A DNA stretch of 43,511 bases, taken from the NCBI GenBank assembly GCA_964423615.1, contig CAYRFQ010000062.1, positions 1 to 43,511 on the forward strand. Direction: 5' to 3'. The notes beneath the pieces were generated by a model. It saw nothing but the letters and a program-made list of their open reading frames with translations, did no database searches and was not told the DNA's origin. Position numbers and translations under genes: made by a program. Source of the stretch: CAYRFQ01 sp964423615. GTDB taxonomy: Bacteria > Planctomycetota > Planctomycetia > Gemmatales > Gemmataceae. This document shows positions 1-8,502 of the stretch, piece by piece; positions within the stretch are counted from its first letter, which is position 1; each line of letters starts with the position of its first letter.

Positions 1-2
1 CC

Positions 3-3000
3 GACCCCGGCAACGACACAATCATCGGTTGGGAGATCGATTGGGGCGATGGTTCAGACCTCTCGAAACCTGGGCCGCAAGCCACATCTGCAACGCATAC
101 CTACATGCAAGACGGTGAATTCCGCATAACCATTCGGGTGTTCGATGAGGATTCCGGACTGACGATACCTGCTGCCACTTATCTCCATACGGTCACCGTC
201 AGCGTTACGACCGTACCCAATAATGGTCCCTACCAAATCAACGAGGGAGACGATCTGATTCTCACGGCGACCCCGTTTGGAAATCCCCTGTCGATCGGTT
301 GGGATGTCAATGGGAGAGGAGTCGATTTGCCAATGGCCAGTGGTACGCTTACTTGGGCTCAACTCCAAGCTCTGAATCCACAACCGATCAACGATAACGG
401 CACGTACGTCTTGAACATCGTTGCCGTCTACGAAGACGGCAATAGTAATCCGCTCCCCGCTGTGAAAACGCCCGTCTCCCTGACCATCGGCAACGTGGCA
501 CCCACTGCAACCTTTGCCAACAGCGGATCGGTTACGGAAGGCAGTAACGGATCTGCCGTGTCGGTGTCCTTCATCAACTCATCCGACCCATCAAGCGCCG
601 ACACCAATACCGGGTTCACCTACGATTTCTACTTCGGTGACAACCGGAATTTCGACCTCACTGGCGTCACCACTTCAAGTGCGACAGTTCCAACGGAGTT
701 GCTCGCCAGCGATGGCACCCTGAACGTGAGAGGGGTCATTCGCGATAAAGACGGTGGATACAATGAGTATTCCACAACCATCACCATTCTCGAAGACGAA
801 CCGGAGATTGTACTGACTCCTGTGTCCGCAACTCCGATCACCGAAGGTGGCCAGTTCCTGCTGGGAGTGTCGGTTTCAGACCAGGGCAACGAGACATTGG
901 AATCGGTCTTGGTCGAATGGGGCAACGGTTCATTCGAATCGGTCAACGATGTGAGCCAGCCCATCGCGCACACGTTCAAGGATGACGGCCAGCGGACAAT
1001 CAAGGTGAGCATCGTCAGTGATGGCATCCAGTATTCCAAGGAACTGGTTGTCCATGTAGGCAATGCCAACCCGACCCTGATCTTGGACTCGCTTCCGGTT
1101 ACCCCACCGGCAGAAGGTACGCCTGTAATCCTCAAAGGCACCATCTCAGATGCCGGTGCGGACGACTCCTTCATTTTGACAGTGGACTGGGGAGATGGGC
1201 CTGCTCAAAACTACTCCTTCGAAAAAGGCACGACCAACTTCGAAGTCGATCACGTCTACACGAAAGATGGCAACTACACGATACTCACGTCCCTGGCTGA
1301 TGATGATGGCGGCATGAGTGCCCAACTGCAAACTCCGATCACAGTCGTCAATGACGATCCGGAACTGACACTGACTACAAACCGAGATTCGATTTTCGAA
1401 ATGAATTCCATTACCATCTCCGGCTTGATCGAAGATGCCGGTGAAAACGAACTGTACGATGTGACCATTCGCTGGGATGACGGCTCAGCGGATACCGTCC
1501 TTACAGGTGTCATCAGCACGTTCGAAACAACTCACAAGTATAGCGATGACAAACCCGGAACCACCATGGACACCAATGATATCATGGTGACAGTGGTGGA
1601 TGCTTCTGACAACACCAGTCAAGAAACCAGGACCGCCACTGTGAATGTCCGGAACCTGGCCCCCGATATTGTTAGCATCGATGATACGACTGGTCTGAAT
1701 CCATCAAACCCTGGCGCGACCGGTCAGCCGATTACCCTTTCAGGGATATTCCAGGAAATCGCGGGCATGGAAGACACCGTGACCATGGAAGTGGATTGGG
1801 GAGACACAACCGTTACCGGGGGCAGTGTTGTGTTCACAAGCTCCGATAGTGGTACCTTTTCTTCCTCTCACACGTACTCGGTTGAAGGTACTTACCCGAT
1901 CCAGGTCAAACTCATGGACGAGGACGGGGGCGTCTCGGAAACGATCAAGAAAACCGTTTACATTGGTGCGTTCAATGTCTCCTACGACTTTGCGGTGGAT
2001 GCTACCACTATCATGGAAGGCAACCAGAACAGTGTAACCACATTGGTAACACTGACGCGTGACGATACAACGACCAGTGAATCGGTTGATATCGTTCTCA
2101 CGGGTGGGACTGCCGAGGCTGGAACGGACTTCACGGCCGGGCCGATCACGGTCAACTTCGCTGAAGGCAAGAGCAGTCAAATCGTACCAATCCAAATCCT
2201 TTCCGATACGACCGTGGAAGGGAATGAGACAATCGTATTGTCTCTCAGCAACTTCAGCAGTACCGGCTTCGCCGGGACCACACACCCGACGACCACGGTA
2301 ACCATCAAAAACGATGATGTCGCCGAGCTGACCATTTCCAGTGTGGAGTTGGCCGAAGGGAGCGGAGTGAACCCGACCACGTTCCAGTTTTCGGTAACGC
2401 TCGACGAGGTGGTACAAGGTGGGTTCACCCTGCCTTTCACCATCGCGGATGACACCGCGACCGATGCGGACGACTTCGATGTAATCACATCTGGCCCACT
2501 GACCTTCACTGGAACAACGGGTGAAGTGCAAACCATTTCCGTGTCCGTCGGGGCGGATCAATCCGTGGAACTTGACGAAACGTTTCTGGTGAACCTCGGG
2601 GCCGTTTCCGGACTGATCGGGGTCGATCCGGCAGCGATTGATACATCAAGAGTTGGCGTCGGAACCATCCTGAATGATGATGTGAACATCGCACCTATCC
2701 TGAACGATCAACAACTATCAGTCAATGAAAACACCACGGTGGTTGGTACCTTGGTCGCCACGGATGCCAACCTTCCCGGTGATTCCCTCACGTACATCCT
2801 TACCGATAACGGCCCAGATAATGATAAGTTTTCCATCAGTGAGAATGGCGAACTATCGTTCCGGACAGCCCCGGATTACGAGAAACCAACCGACGACAAC
2901 ACCGACAACGTCTATCAGGTGGAAGTTGTCGTGCAAGACCGGGACGGAGCCTTTGACACGGCCACAATTAGCGTGCAGGTTGATCCCGTCAATGACGTTG

Positions 3001-4310
3001 CCCCGACATTCACTTCGCCGACGACAGCAGAGGTGTCCGAAGCCACCCTTCCCATCCACACGTTGGCGGCCACGGATGCGGACACGCCGACCCAGGCAGT
3101 TACGTTCCGGATTTCCTCTGCCGGTCTGGACGATGCCAAGTTCGAGATCGTCAACAATGAACTGCGGTTCAAGTCGATCTCCGATTTTGAGAATCCGACG
3201 GACGCCAACCTGGACACTGTTTACGAAGTGGAAGTCGTGGCCGATGACGGTCTCAATCAAACTACGCAAACCGTTCGAGTGACCGTCAAAAACGTTGCCC
3301 CATCTATTCCGATCGATAGTGACACGGCTGCCAACACCGTAAACGTAACATCCGCCAACGGAACTCCCGTCGGGATCACTGCTTCTGCGACTGACCCGGC
3401 AGGATCAACGGTAACCTACACGTTGACAAATGATGCCGGCGGGCGGTTTGCCATCGATTCCAGCACTGGTGTTGTGACGGTCGCTGACAGTTCTCTGCTC
3501 ACCGGGCCCAGCATGTTCACCATCACCGTTCAAGCCAATGACGGTGCCGGTGGACTGTCATCGACGGATCTGCTAATCGAAGTGCTTTCCGGGACCGGCG
3601 TCTTTTTGAATGGCGGCGTATTGACCATAACCGCTTCCGACGTTGTAGATTATGTTTACGTGTCGCAAACCCGGAATCAGATTTTGGTCAGGACACGCTT
3701 TGGTAGTGAACCCATCAGTCAGCACACGTTCCCCAAAGATTCGGTCAACTCGATTCAAAGTGATCTGGGCATGGGGAATGATCGATTCCAGGCAAGCCCG
3801 AGAGTAACCCTGCCCATGCTTGTTAACGGAGGTGCCGGTGACGACGTGCTGTTCACGGGTGGAGGAGATGACATTGTCCGTGGTGGACCCGGCAACGACT
3901 ATCTTTTCTCCTATCTTGGAGATGACATCCTCCTGGGTGATTCCGGTAACGACCGTGTTGTCGCGGGTAGTGGAAACAACATCTTAGTTGGCGGGTTGGG
4001 TGCCGATCTGCTCCTCGGTCGTGGCGGGAACGACCTGCTTCTGAGCGGATGGACATCCTTCGATAACGACAATGCTGCTTGGAACGCAATCCACGACGTT
4101 TGGACGGCCGACGCCCCGTACAGCCAGCGGGTTAACGATCTTCGCTCGGGAGCAACCTCCACGCAAGTCAAACTGCAAGCTGGTGTGACCGTTTTCAAGG
4201 ACGACAGTGCAGACTTACTCCTTGGATCGGGCGGGTTAGATTGGTTCTTTGCCGATCTCGGAAAAGATCGGGTGTCTGGTCGTGACGAAGAATTCATCGA
4301 CGTCCTTTAA
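3..4310 (+). CDS. Giant PKD/Calx-beta/cadherin/RTX repeat surface protein (C-terminal part, 5' end outside window)
   Basis: The frame is open from base 3, so the gene starts upstream of the window. About 1435 residues are visible. PKD-like repeats come first, with WGDGS/WGNGS/WDDGS cores near bases 48, 918, 1189, 1474 and 1798, each followed by an HTY/HTF-type strand. Two Calx-beta-like domains follow (about 1975-2310 and 2320-2680), then three cadherin-like repeats (about 2700-2990, 3000-3290, 3310-3590). The C-terminus has hemolysin-type GGxGxD nonapeptide repeats (about 3829-4040: GGAGDD, GGPGND, GDSGND, GRGGND). These families bind calcium and mediate adhesion or form surface layers; RTX repeats usually mark secretion. 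Exact role unknown. Stop TAA at 4308-4310. Partial because of the window edge, not damaged. Confidence 0.93.
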   Translation, partial: DPGNDTIIGWEIDWGDGSDLSKPGPQATSATHTYMQDGEFRITIRVFDEDSGLTIPAATYLHTVTVSVTTVPNNGPYQINEGDDLILTATPFGNPLSIGWDVNGRGVDLPMASGTLTWAQLQALNPQPINDNGTYVLNIVAVYEDGNSNPLPAVKTPVSLTIGNVAPTATFANSGSVTEGSNGSAVSVSFINSSDPSSADTNTGFTYDFYFGDNRNFDLTGVTTSSATVPTELLASDGTLNVRGVIRDKDGGYNEYSTTITILEDEPEIVLTPVSATPITEGGQFLLGVSVSDQGNETLESVLVEWGNGSFESVNDVSQPIAHTFKDDGQRTIKVSIVSDGIQYSKELVVHVGNANPTLILDSLPVTPPAEGTPVILKGTISDAGADDSFILTVDWGDGPAQNYSFEKGTTNFEVDHVYTKDGNYTILTSLADDDGGMSAQLQTPITVVNDDPELTLTTNRDSIFEMNSITISGLIEDAGENELYDVTIRWDDGSADTVLTGVISTFETTHKYSDDKPGTTMDTNDIMVTVVDASDNTSQETRTATVNVRNLAPDIVSIDDTTGLNPSNPGATGQPITLSGIFQEIAGMEDTVTMEVDWGDTTVTGGSVVFTSSDSGTFSSSHTYSVEGTYPIQVKLMDEDGGVSETIKKTVYIGAFNVSYDFAVDATTIMEGNQNSVTTLVTLTRDDTTTSESVDIVLTGGTAEAGTDFTAGPITVNFAEGKSSQIVPIQILSDTTVEGNETIVLSLSNFSSTGFAGTTHPTTTVTIKNDDVAELTISSVELAEGSGVNPTTFQFSVTLDEVVQGGFTLPFTIADDTATDADDFDVITSGPLTFTGTTGEVQTISVSVGADQSVELDETFLVNLGAVSGLIGVDPAAIDTSRVGVGTILNDDVNIAPILNDQQLSVNENTTVVGTLVATDANLPGDSLTYILTDNGPDNDKFSISENGELSFRTAPDYEKPTDDNTDNVYQVEVVVQDRDGAFDTATISVQVDPVNDVAPTFTSPTTAEVSEATLPIHTLAATDADTPTQAVTFRISSAGLDDAKFEIVNNELRFKSISDFENPTDANLDTVYEVEVVADDGLNQTTQTVRVTVKNVAPSIPIDSDTAANTVNVTSANGTPVGITASATDPAGSTVTYTLTNDAGGRFAIDSSTGVVTVADSSLLTGPSMFTITVQANDGAGGLSSTDLLIEVLSGTGVFLNGGVLTITASDVVDYVYVSQTRNQILVRTRFGSEPISQHTFPKDSVNSIQSDLGMGNDRFQASPRVTLPMLVNGGAGDDVLFTGGGDDIVRGGPGNDYLFSYLGDDILLGDSGNDRVVAGSGNNILVGGLGADLLLGRGGNDLLLSGWTSFDNDNAAWNAIHDVWTADAPYSQRVNDLRSGATSTQVKLQAGVTVFKDDSADLLLGSGGLDWFFADLGKDRVSGRDEEFIDVL

Positions 4311-4586
4311 TGGTGGGCATACATAGTTCGCCAAAAAGTGGAAACTCAAAATTGACACAGTGTAGTCATCCACTCCGGATACGCTACCTGAGTGAAGAAC
4401 TCAGTAAGTGCGTAGCACCGGAATGGCTTTGAAGTTCGTTTCACGAAGATGGTTATCGCCCCGAAAGATCAGTAGTTAACGCGAGGCATTGACTGCAGGG
4501 ATAAAGCGCGTCGGTGTGATCGATTGCGCCAAGAAGCTTGAGAAAGGGGATAAGATGTAAGAAGCAACTCAGGAACCTCTCGTAGT

Positions 4587-4741
4587 ACTACTCCGTTAAG
4601 TCGATATAAGTACTCTTGAGACAACAATTTGCAAAAGTGACCTTTTTAGCCAGTTCCACACTCTGATTTCCACAAGTCCCTGCAGGATATACGGTTTTGG
4701 CCAGCTTAAATTGGACCTCTTTGTCGACTTAACGGAGTAGT
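4587..4741. repeat. 155-bp element bounded by perfect 18-bp inverted repeats (MITE-like)
   Basis: Bases 4587-4604 (ACTACTCCGTTAAGTCGA) and 4724-4741 are perfect reverse complements; pairing stops exactly at both edges. The interior has no ORF. Size and terminal repeats fit a miniature inverted-repeat element or a remnant of an IS end pair. No target-site duplication is obvious, so mobility is inference. Confidence 0.5.
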
Positions 4742-4941
4742 GGTAGCAAGCCTGCAAGTGCAAAGTCCCTCTGGTTCTTCTGAGCAATGGCTCGAAGCGA
4801 GTCTTACGTAGTACCGGGGCAACCGGCACTGCGAAGTGGGGTCAGCCTGTCCAAAAGCCCTGCTATTGAGCGCCGAGACATCATTCGCAAGAGCCTCTGT
4901 AGTTCAATCATCATGGCCCGGCCCGCTGCAGTTTGGCGCTT

Positions 4942-4965
4942 AACTTCAGCGGTCTGATCGACCGG
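4942..4965 (+). repeat. Dispersed 24-base repeat, copy 1
   Basis: The core AACTTCAGCGG..TGATCGACCGG recurs at 13252-13275 with 22 of 24 bases identical. Both copies are intergenic. It may be a genome-wide repeat or an IS end; only these two copies were found by eye. Confidence 0.45.
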
Positions 4966-5295
4966 AAGCAGTAAATTGCCGAAAATGCGGCGTTCCAGGC
5001 CGATTTGAGCGCGCAGAAAACTGCGTCAATGAAACATCTCTGTCTACACCGTCACAACCGCTGGAACCTTGAGAAATCGTCCGAACGCTGACAACTCGAT
5101 TTATGAAAATAACCAACGCGAACACAATTTGTCCAAATGTGTTGTTACACATTTTGTGCGTTTCCCGAAAAGAGTACGATGGTCTGGTGAAGGATGCGGT
5201 TTCTTGTTCGATGTCCTTTCGATTGCGCTGGCTACAGATTTGCCTCTGGGCTTTATTGATTCTGCCCCACCTCCTTCTCGAAAATGGAGACCAAG

Positions 5296-5880
5296 ATGAA
5301 AGACAATCCCTCAACTCGCGACTTTCTCAAGGCACTCCAAGCTGGTGACCCCACTGTCGAAGAACAGGTATACAACAAATATGCCCCGCGCCTGCTCCAC
5401 GTCGCCCAGCAACACTTGAGCAAAAAACTGGCCAGTCGCCTCGATCCGGAGGATGTCGTTCAGTCCGTATTTCGCACGTTCTTTCGGCGACAGGCCGAAG
5501 GAACATTTCAGATCGACAACTCCGCTCAGTTGTGGAAGTTGCTCGTCAAGATAACGGTTCGGAAGACGTGTGCCAAAGCTCGCCATCACACGGCCGACAA
5601 ACGAGAGGTCGGGAAGGAAGTACCGATCGATGGTGGTGCCGACGGATTCCAACATTCCGAAGAAGGCCCAGGTCCGGAAGACGTTGCAGTGCTCTTGGAT
5701 CTAATCGAAGCGATGTTTGAGGGATTACAAGAAGTGTACGCACGCGTTTTGGAGATGCGCTTGGGCGGATATTCAGCAGCAGAAATTGCCGACGAGTTGG
5801 GTGTAGCTCGGCAAACGGTATACCGAGCGTTGGATCGGCTGCAAACAAAACTCCTCGGATTTCTAGAGACGGAGGAGTAG
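5296..5880 (+). CDS. ECF-type RNA polymerase sigma factor
   Basis: 194 residues. Region 2 is visible as LARAQ-like helices and the DPEDVVQSVFRTFFRR segment (about residues 50-65). Region 4 is a helix-turn-helix ending in YSAAEIADELGVARQTVYRALDRL (about residues 160-183). The layout matches planctomycete ECF sigma factors, which redirect RNA polymerase to stress or envelope regulons. I chose ATG 5296 because GGAG at 5286-5290 sits about 6 bases upstream; the in-frame ATG 5284 overlaps that Shine-Dalgarno. In planctomycetes such sigma factors often accompany Ser/Thr kinases, and one lies 2.6 kb downstream, but no anti-sigma gene is adjacent. Confidence 0.9.
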   Translation: MKDNPSTRDFLKALQAGDPTVEEQVYNKYAPRLLHVAQQHLSKKLASRLDPEDVVQSVFRTFFRRQAEGTFQIDNSAQLWKLLVKITVRKTCAKARHHTADKREVGKEVPIDGGADGFQHSEEGPGPEDVAVLLDLIEAMFEGLQEVYARVLEMRLGGYSAAEIADELGVARQTVYRALDRLQTKLLGFLETEE

Positions 5881-6034
5881 AACATCGGTCCCGAAGCGAT
5901 TCGATTAGAAATGGATGTGAGGAGACGATTGTCAAGAGATCGTTTGGGATCAAGAAATTTGGCTGCCGCATCCGAATACGGCAGCCAGACGATCTGGGAA
6001 ACGGGTCACACTCCTATCCGTCAAGAAACGTCAT

Positions 6035-6421
6035 TTAACGCCACTCGTAACACCAGAATATCAGTTGACGTCCGTTATCTGCATAACGGCGGTCGACGAT
6101 CACGTACTCTGTTCCCGAACGCAGAGTAACCCATTCACGCTGACCTTGGGAATTGGTCCAAGATTGGCGAGGGCCAAACACACGGATGAGTGGCGAAGAG
6201 CGGCCACGGACGATCGTGTGACCATGGAAATACACATAAGTCGAACTATCCCGTTCGATGACATACCCCCGGTAAACCCAGGCGGCTTCGGCAGGAGTTG
6301 CCGAACCAAAGAATCCAGCCAACATCGTGCAGACCACGATTACAACTCCGAGTGACAAGCCCCGAGAGGAATGACTTCTCATCGTTTGAAAAAATGGCAG
6401 AGATTGCGTTGTAGATTTCAT
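6035..6421 (-). CDS. Small secreted protein of unknown function
   Basis: 128 residues. A signal peptide is clear: a charged start, a hydrophobic core (GLSLGVVIVVCTMLAGFFG) and a cleavage-like ATPAEAA site near residue 46. The mature part is about 80 residues, rich in aromatic and basic residues, and contains a WVTLRSGTEYVIVDRR segment. AAAGGA about 7 bases upstream supports ATG 6421. It lies on the same strand as the 6753 and 7655 genes, with spacers of 331 and 80 bases. Family not recognised; probably periplasmic or surface exposed. Confidence 0.75.
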   Translation of the reverse strand: MKSTTQSLPFFQTMRSHSSRGLSLGVVIVVCTMLAGFFGSATPAEAAWVYRGYVIERDSSTYVYFHGHTIVRGRSSPLIRVFGPRQSWTNSQGQREWVTLRSGTEYVIVDRRYADNGRQLIFWCYEWR

Positions 6422-6752
6422 TGTTGTTCCTTTCGTCTAACCGCACATTATGGGAAGACACAGGTGTGCGAAGTCCATGTCCTGCTAAGAAATGTCGCAG
6501 TTCAACGCGAACTGAACGTTGAATTACACGAGAAGATTGTTGATCTTGAGGCCAGATACGCAGAGGATTTCGATGTGGGCAGAGACTCATGTTGCCTCTG
6601 CCCAGATCCACAGAACTATGGACGTCATCGATATCCATCCATCAGTCGTACATGGAGTACCGAACTACTTGGATAGGGCTCGTTGCCGGAATAACCGTCA
6701 ACGCCCTGAGACTTTGGACTGAGACATCCGTAGAACCAGATCGACCAAGACG
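6422..6752. other. Intergenic region with a hairpin at 6576-6604
   Basis: No gene seen. A 9-bp perfect stem (TGGGCAGAG/CTCTGCCCA, 6576-6584 with 6596-6604) lies downstream of the minus-strand gene ending at 6753. No U-run follows on the minus strand, so it is not a classical intrinsic terminator, but it could mark the transcript end. Confidence 0.4.
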
Positions 6753-7574
6753 TTAATCTTCCGACCCCAAGATAGAACCAACGACACACCCGACGATGAG
6801 ACACACTGGACTCCAATACGCTAGGATGGTTGGTGGGTCGAAGCTCAAAAGTTCTGGGCAATAACGGTGGATCAGATACCCAGCAGTGATTTCCAAGGAC
6901 CCCACGGCAATAAGGCCGTGCGTCAATCTCATCATGACAGTGGTCTTGGAACAACTTGCCGCGACATAGGCCCCTCGAGCGTACACCAACCCCATCAAGA
7001 CTAATAACAACACCTGCAACCGTGGCTCTTTCTCGAGATGTTCTCGCAACTGTTGGTTACTCTCCTCCCAGAATCCAGGTTGTGTTTGACCCTTGCGCTT
7101 TGGGTTCTGTTGTGGTTGGGTTTCCAGAGACGACAGTTTCTCCGTCACAGGTGGATGTCGTCCCTTTTCACCCGATTGTCGCCATTTCTCGTTGTGGTTG
7201 CCGAAACGTTGTTGGTGTGCCGGTGTCTTGGCTTCAATCAGTGGAGGCGGCTGCCGCTTGGCTTCGTGCGCGAGGTATATTCCCGACCCGACGAAGAAAA
7301 CAATTTGAGCCACCATCATCCACACCAGCGTGGAGATCCAACCAACGAGGATGCTCTTGAGGCTGAACCGAAGCGGAGGCCCCGATGGTTGTTCCTGCGG
7401 ATGACGACTTACCCCGGGAACGCTTCCAACAAGGGTCATCACGAGACTGACGGCCGACCCAATCAACCCAATCACGCCAGCGGCCACCTGGGCAACATCC
7501 ACCACGGCGACATCGACATAGTCCGTCGCCCAGGGAACCCCTTTCTGCAGTAACTCACTCCATTTGAAATCCAT
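6753..7574 (-). CDS. Multi-pass membrane protein of unknown function
   Basis: 273 residues. Hydrophobic segments lie at about residues 28-50, 78-100, 185-203, 215-235 and 248-270. A long hydrophilic, Gln/Pro/Lys-rich stretch (about 103-180) separates the first two from the last three. It has no motif I recognise. AGG about 7 bases before ATG 7574 is a weak ribosome binding site. It sits between two small secreted-protein genes on the same strand, so an envelope role is likely; the three may be co-transcribed from the 8132-8502 region. Confidence 0.7.
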   Translation of the reverse strand: MDFKWSELLQKGVPWATDYVDVAVVDVAQVAAGVIGLIGSAVSLVMTLVGSVPGVSRHPQEQPSGPPLRFSLKSILVGWISTLVWMMVAQIVFFVGSGIYLAHEAKRQPPPLIEAKTPAHQQRFGNHNEKWRQSGEKGRHPPVTEKLSSLETQPQQNPKRKGQTQPGFWEESNQQLREHLEKEPRLQVLLLVLMGLVYARGAYVAASCSKTTVMMRLTHGLIAVGSLEITAGYLIHRYCPELLSFDPPTILAYWSPVCLIVGCVVGSILGSED

Positions 7575-7654
7575 GGTTTTACCTGACCTTTCTGGCGCGT
7601 GGAAGTGTCATCAGATGGATAGCATCCTCACGGCACGAAGTAAGCGTAATTCCG

Positions 7655-8131
7655 TTATCGGCGATAGTAAATCTGTGGCCTTCTGCTCGGAACGGTGTAG
7701 CGATGAATGGTATACGATCCAGGTGGCGAACCAGGTTGGTAAATGACCGGAGGTTCAGTAATCGGAGGGACGACAGGCACAAATTGTTCCGGGAGCCGTT
7801 TCGGGATGTTCGGGTAGCGAGCAAACGGGCCAGTATGTCTTCCCGGCAGGCCGCGATATCCTTGCTGCCTTGAAGGGTAAACCCGGATGACTCGAGTTTT
7901 GTTTGGTTGTTGCGGTACGCGTATTTGAGGAGGAACGGGCATGCCTCGCCCGACCTGAGGACGACGCGTACCGTTGGGGTACTGGTTGGAGACATACGGC
8001 CTTGGTGTCTGCCATCGACCAGATGTTCCCGGCGGAAGGAATCGAGTCTGGGCATGAACCAGACCGCCAGTGAGCAACCCACCAAAGACAAGGGCTACGA
8101 CGCCCAACATAGCAATAGACGTGGTCTTCAT
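7655..8131 (-). CDS. Small secreted Pro/Arg-rich protein
   Basis: 158 residues from ATG 8131. The start is set by AAAGGA about 7 bases upstream and by the signal peptide that follows (MKTTSIAMLGVVALVFGGLL, cleavage near VHAQ). The frame stays open upstream to 8407, but that part has no secretion signal. The mature chain is low-complexity, rich in Pro, Arg, Gln and Tyr, and ends in RRPQIYYRR. Such proteins are common in planctomycete envelopes; function unknown. First gene of the minus-strand cluster 8131-6035. Confidence 0.75.
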   Translation of the reverse strand: MKTTSIAMLGVVALVFGGLLTGGLVHAQTRFLPPGTSGRWQTPRPYVSNQYPNGTRRPQVGRGMPVPPQIRVPQQPNKTRVIRVYPSRQQGYRGLPGRHTGPFARYPNIPKRLPEQFVPVVPPITEPPVIYQPGSPPGSYTIHRYTVPSRRPQIYYRR

Positions 8132-8502
8132 CGATCGTTCCTTTCGAAGTGCAAAATTGTGATGAGAGCGACATTTCTTTTTCTTTGGTTCGCCGCCCTC
8201 TACCTTCTCGATTGCGCGGGCCGATCGATTTGTCACATCCGTTTTTGATTTTTTCAGAAAAGGGTTTGTACGTACTTGGATCGCTTGGTTAATGAGTACA
8301 GCGTTTGGTCTTTTGAAATTGGAATTTGGGTTTGAAATGCCGATACCGGGAGCGACCAGATGATCTATTCCCGACAAAATGTGTGACAAACTAATGAAGG
8401 TGCGCAATATCCTAAATAGGGAACAACTGCAGAACTTTGGACGATTCGAAGCGTCACGGCAGATTCTTGGCCGTCAATACCACCCGCATCGAGGCTCCGA
8501 AC
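8132..8502. promoter_or_regulatory. Divergent intergenic region between the secreted-protein cluster and the Ser/Thr kinase gene
   Basis: 371 bases separate two divergent genes, so promoters for both strands must lie here or close by. I see no unambiguous -35/-10 pair or operator. An in-frame TTG at 8437 could extend the kinase by 22 residues, but it lacks a better ribosome binding site than ATG 8503. Confidence 0.4.

Larger units (their letters stand above)
4311..5295. other. Non-coding spacer between surface-protein gene and ECF sigma gene
   Basis: No convincing gene in about 985 bases. It contains a small hairpin (CTGAGT/ACTCAG near 4388-4404), the 155-bp inverted-repeat element at 4587-4741, and one copy of a dispersed 24-base repeat at 4942-4965. 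The promoter of the sigma gene should lie at its right end, but I cannot point to clear -35/-10 boxes. Confidence 0.6.

Noticed and set aside
1740..2561. 273-residue minus-strand ORF inside the surface-protein gene
   Set aside because: Antisense shadow of the Calx-beta region; no ribosome binding site and no recognisable domain.
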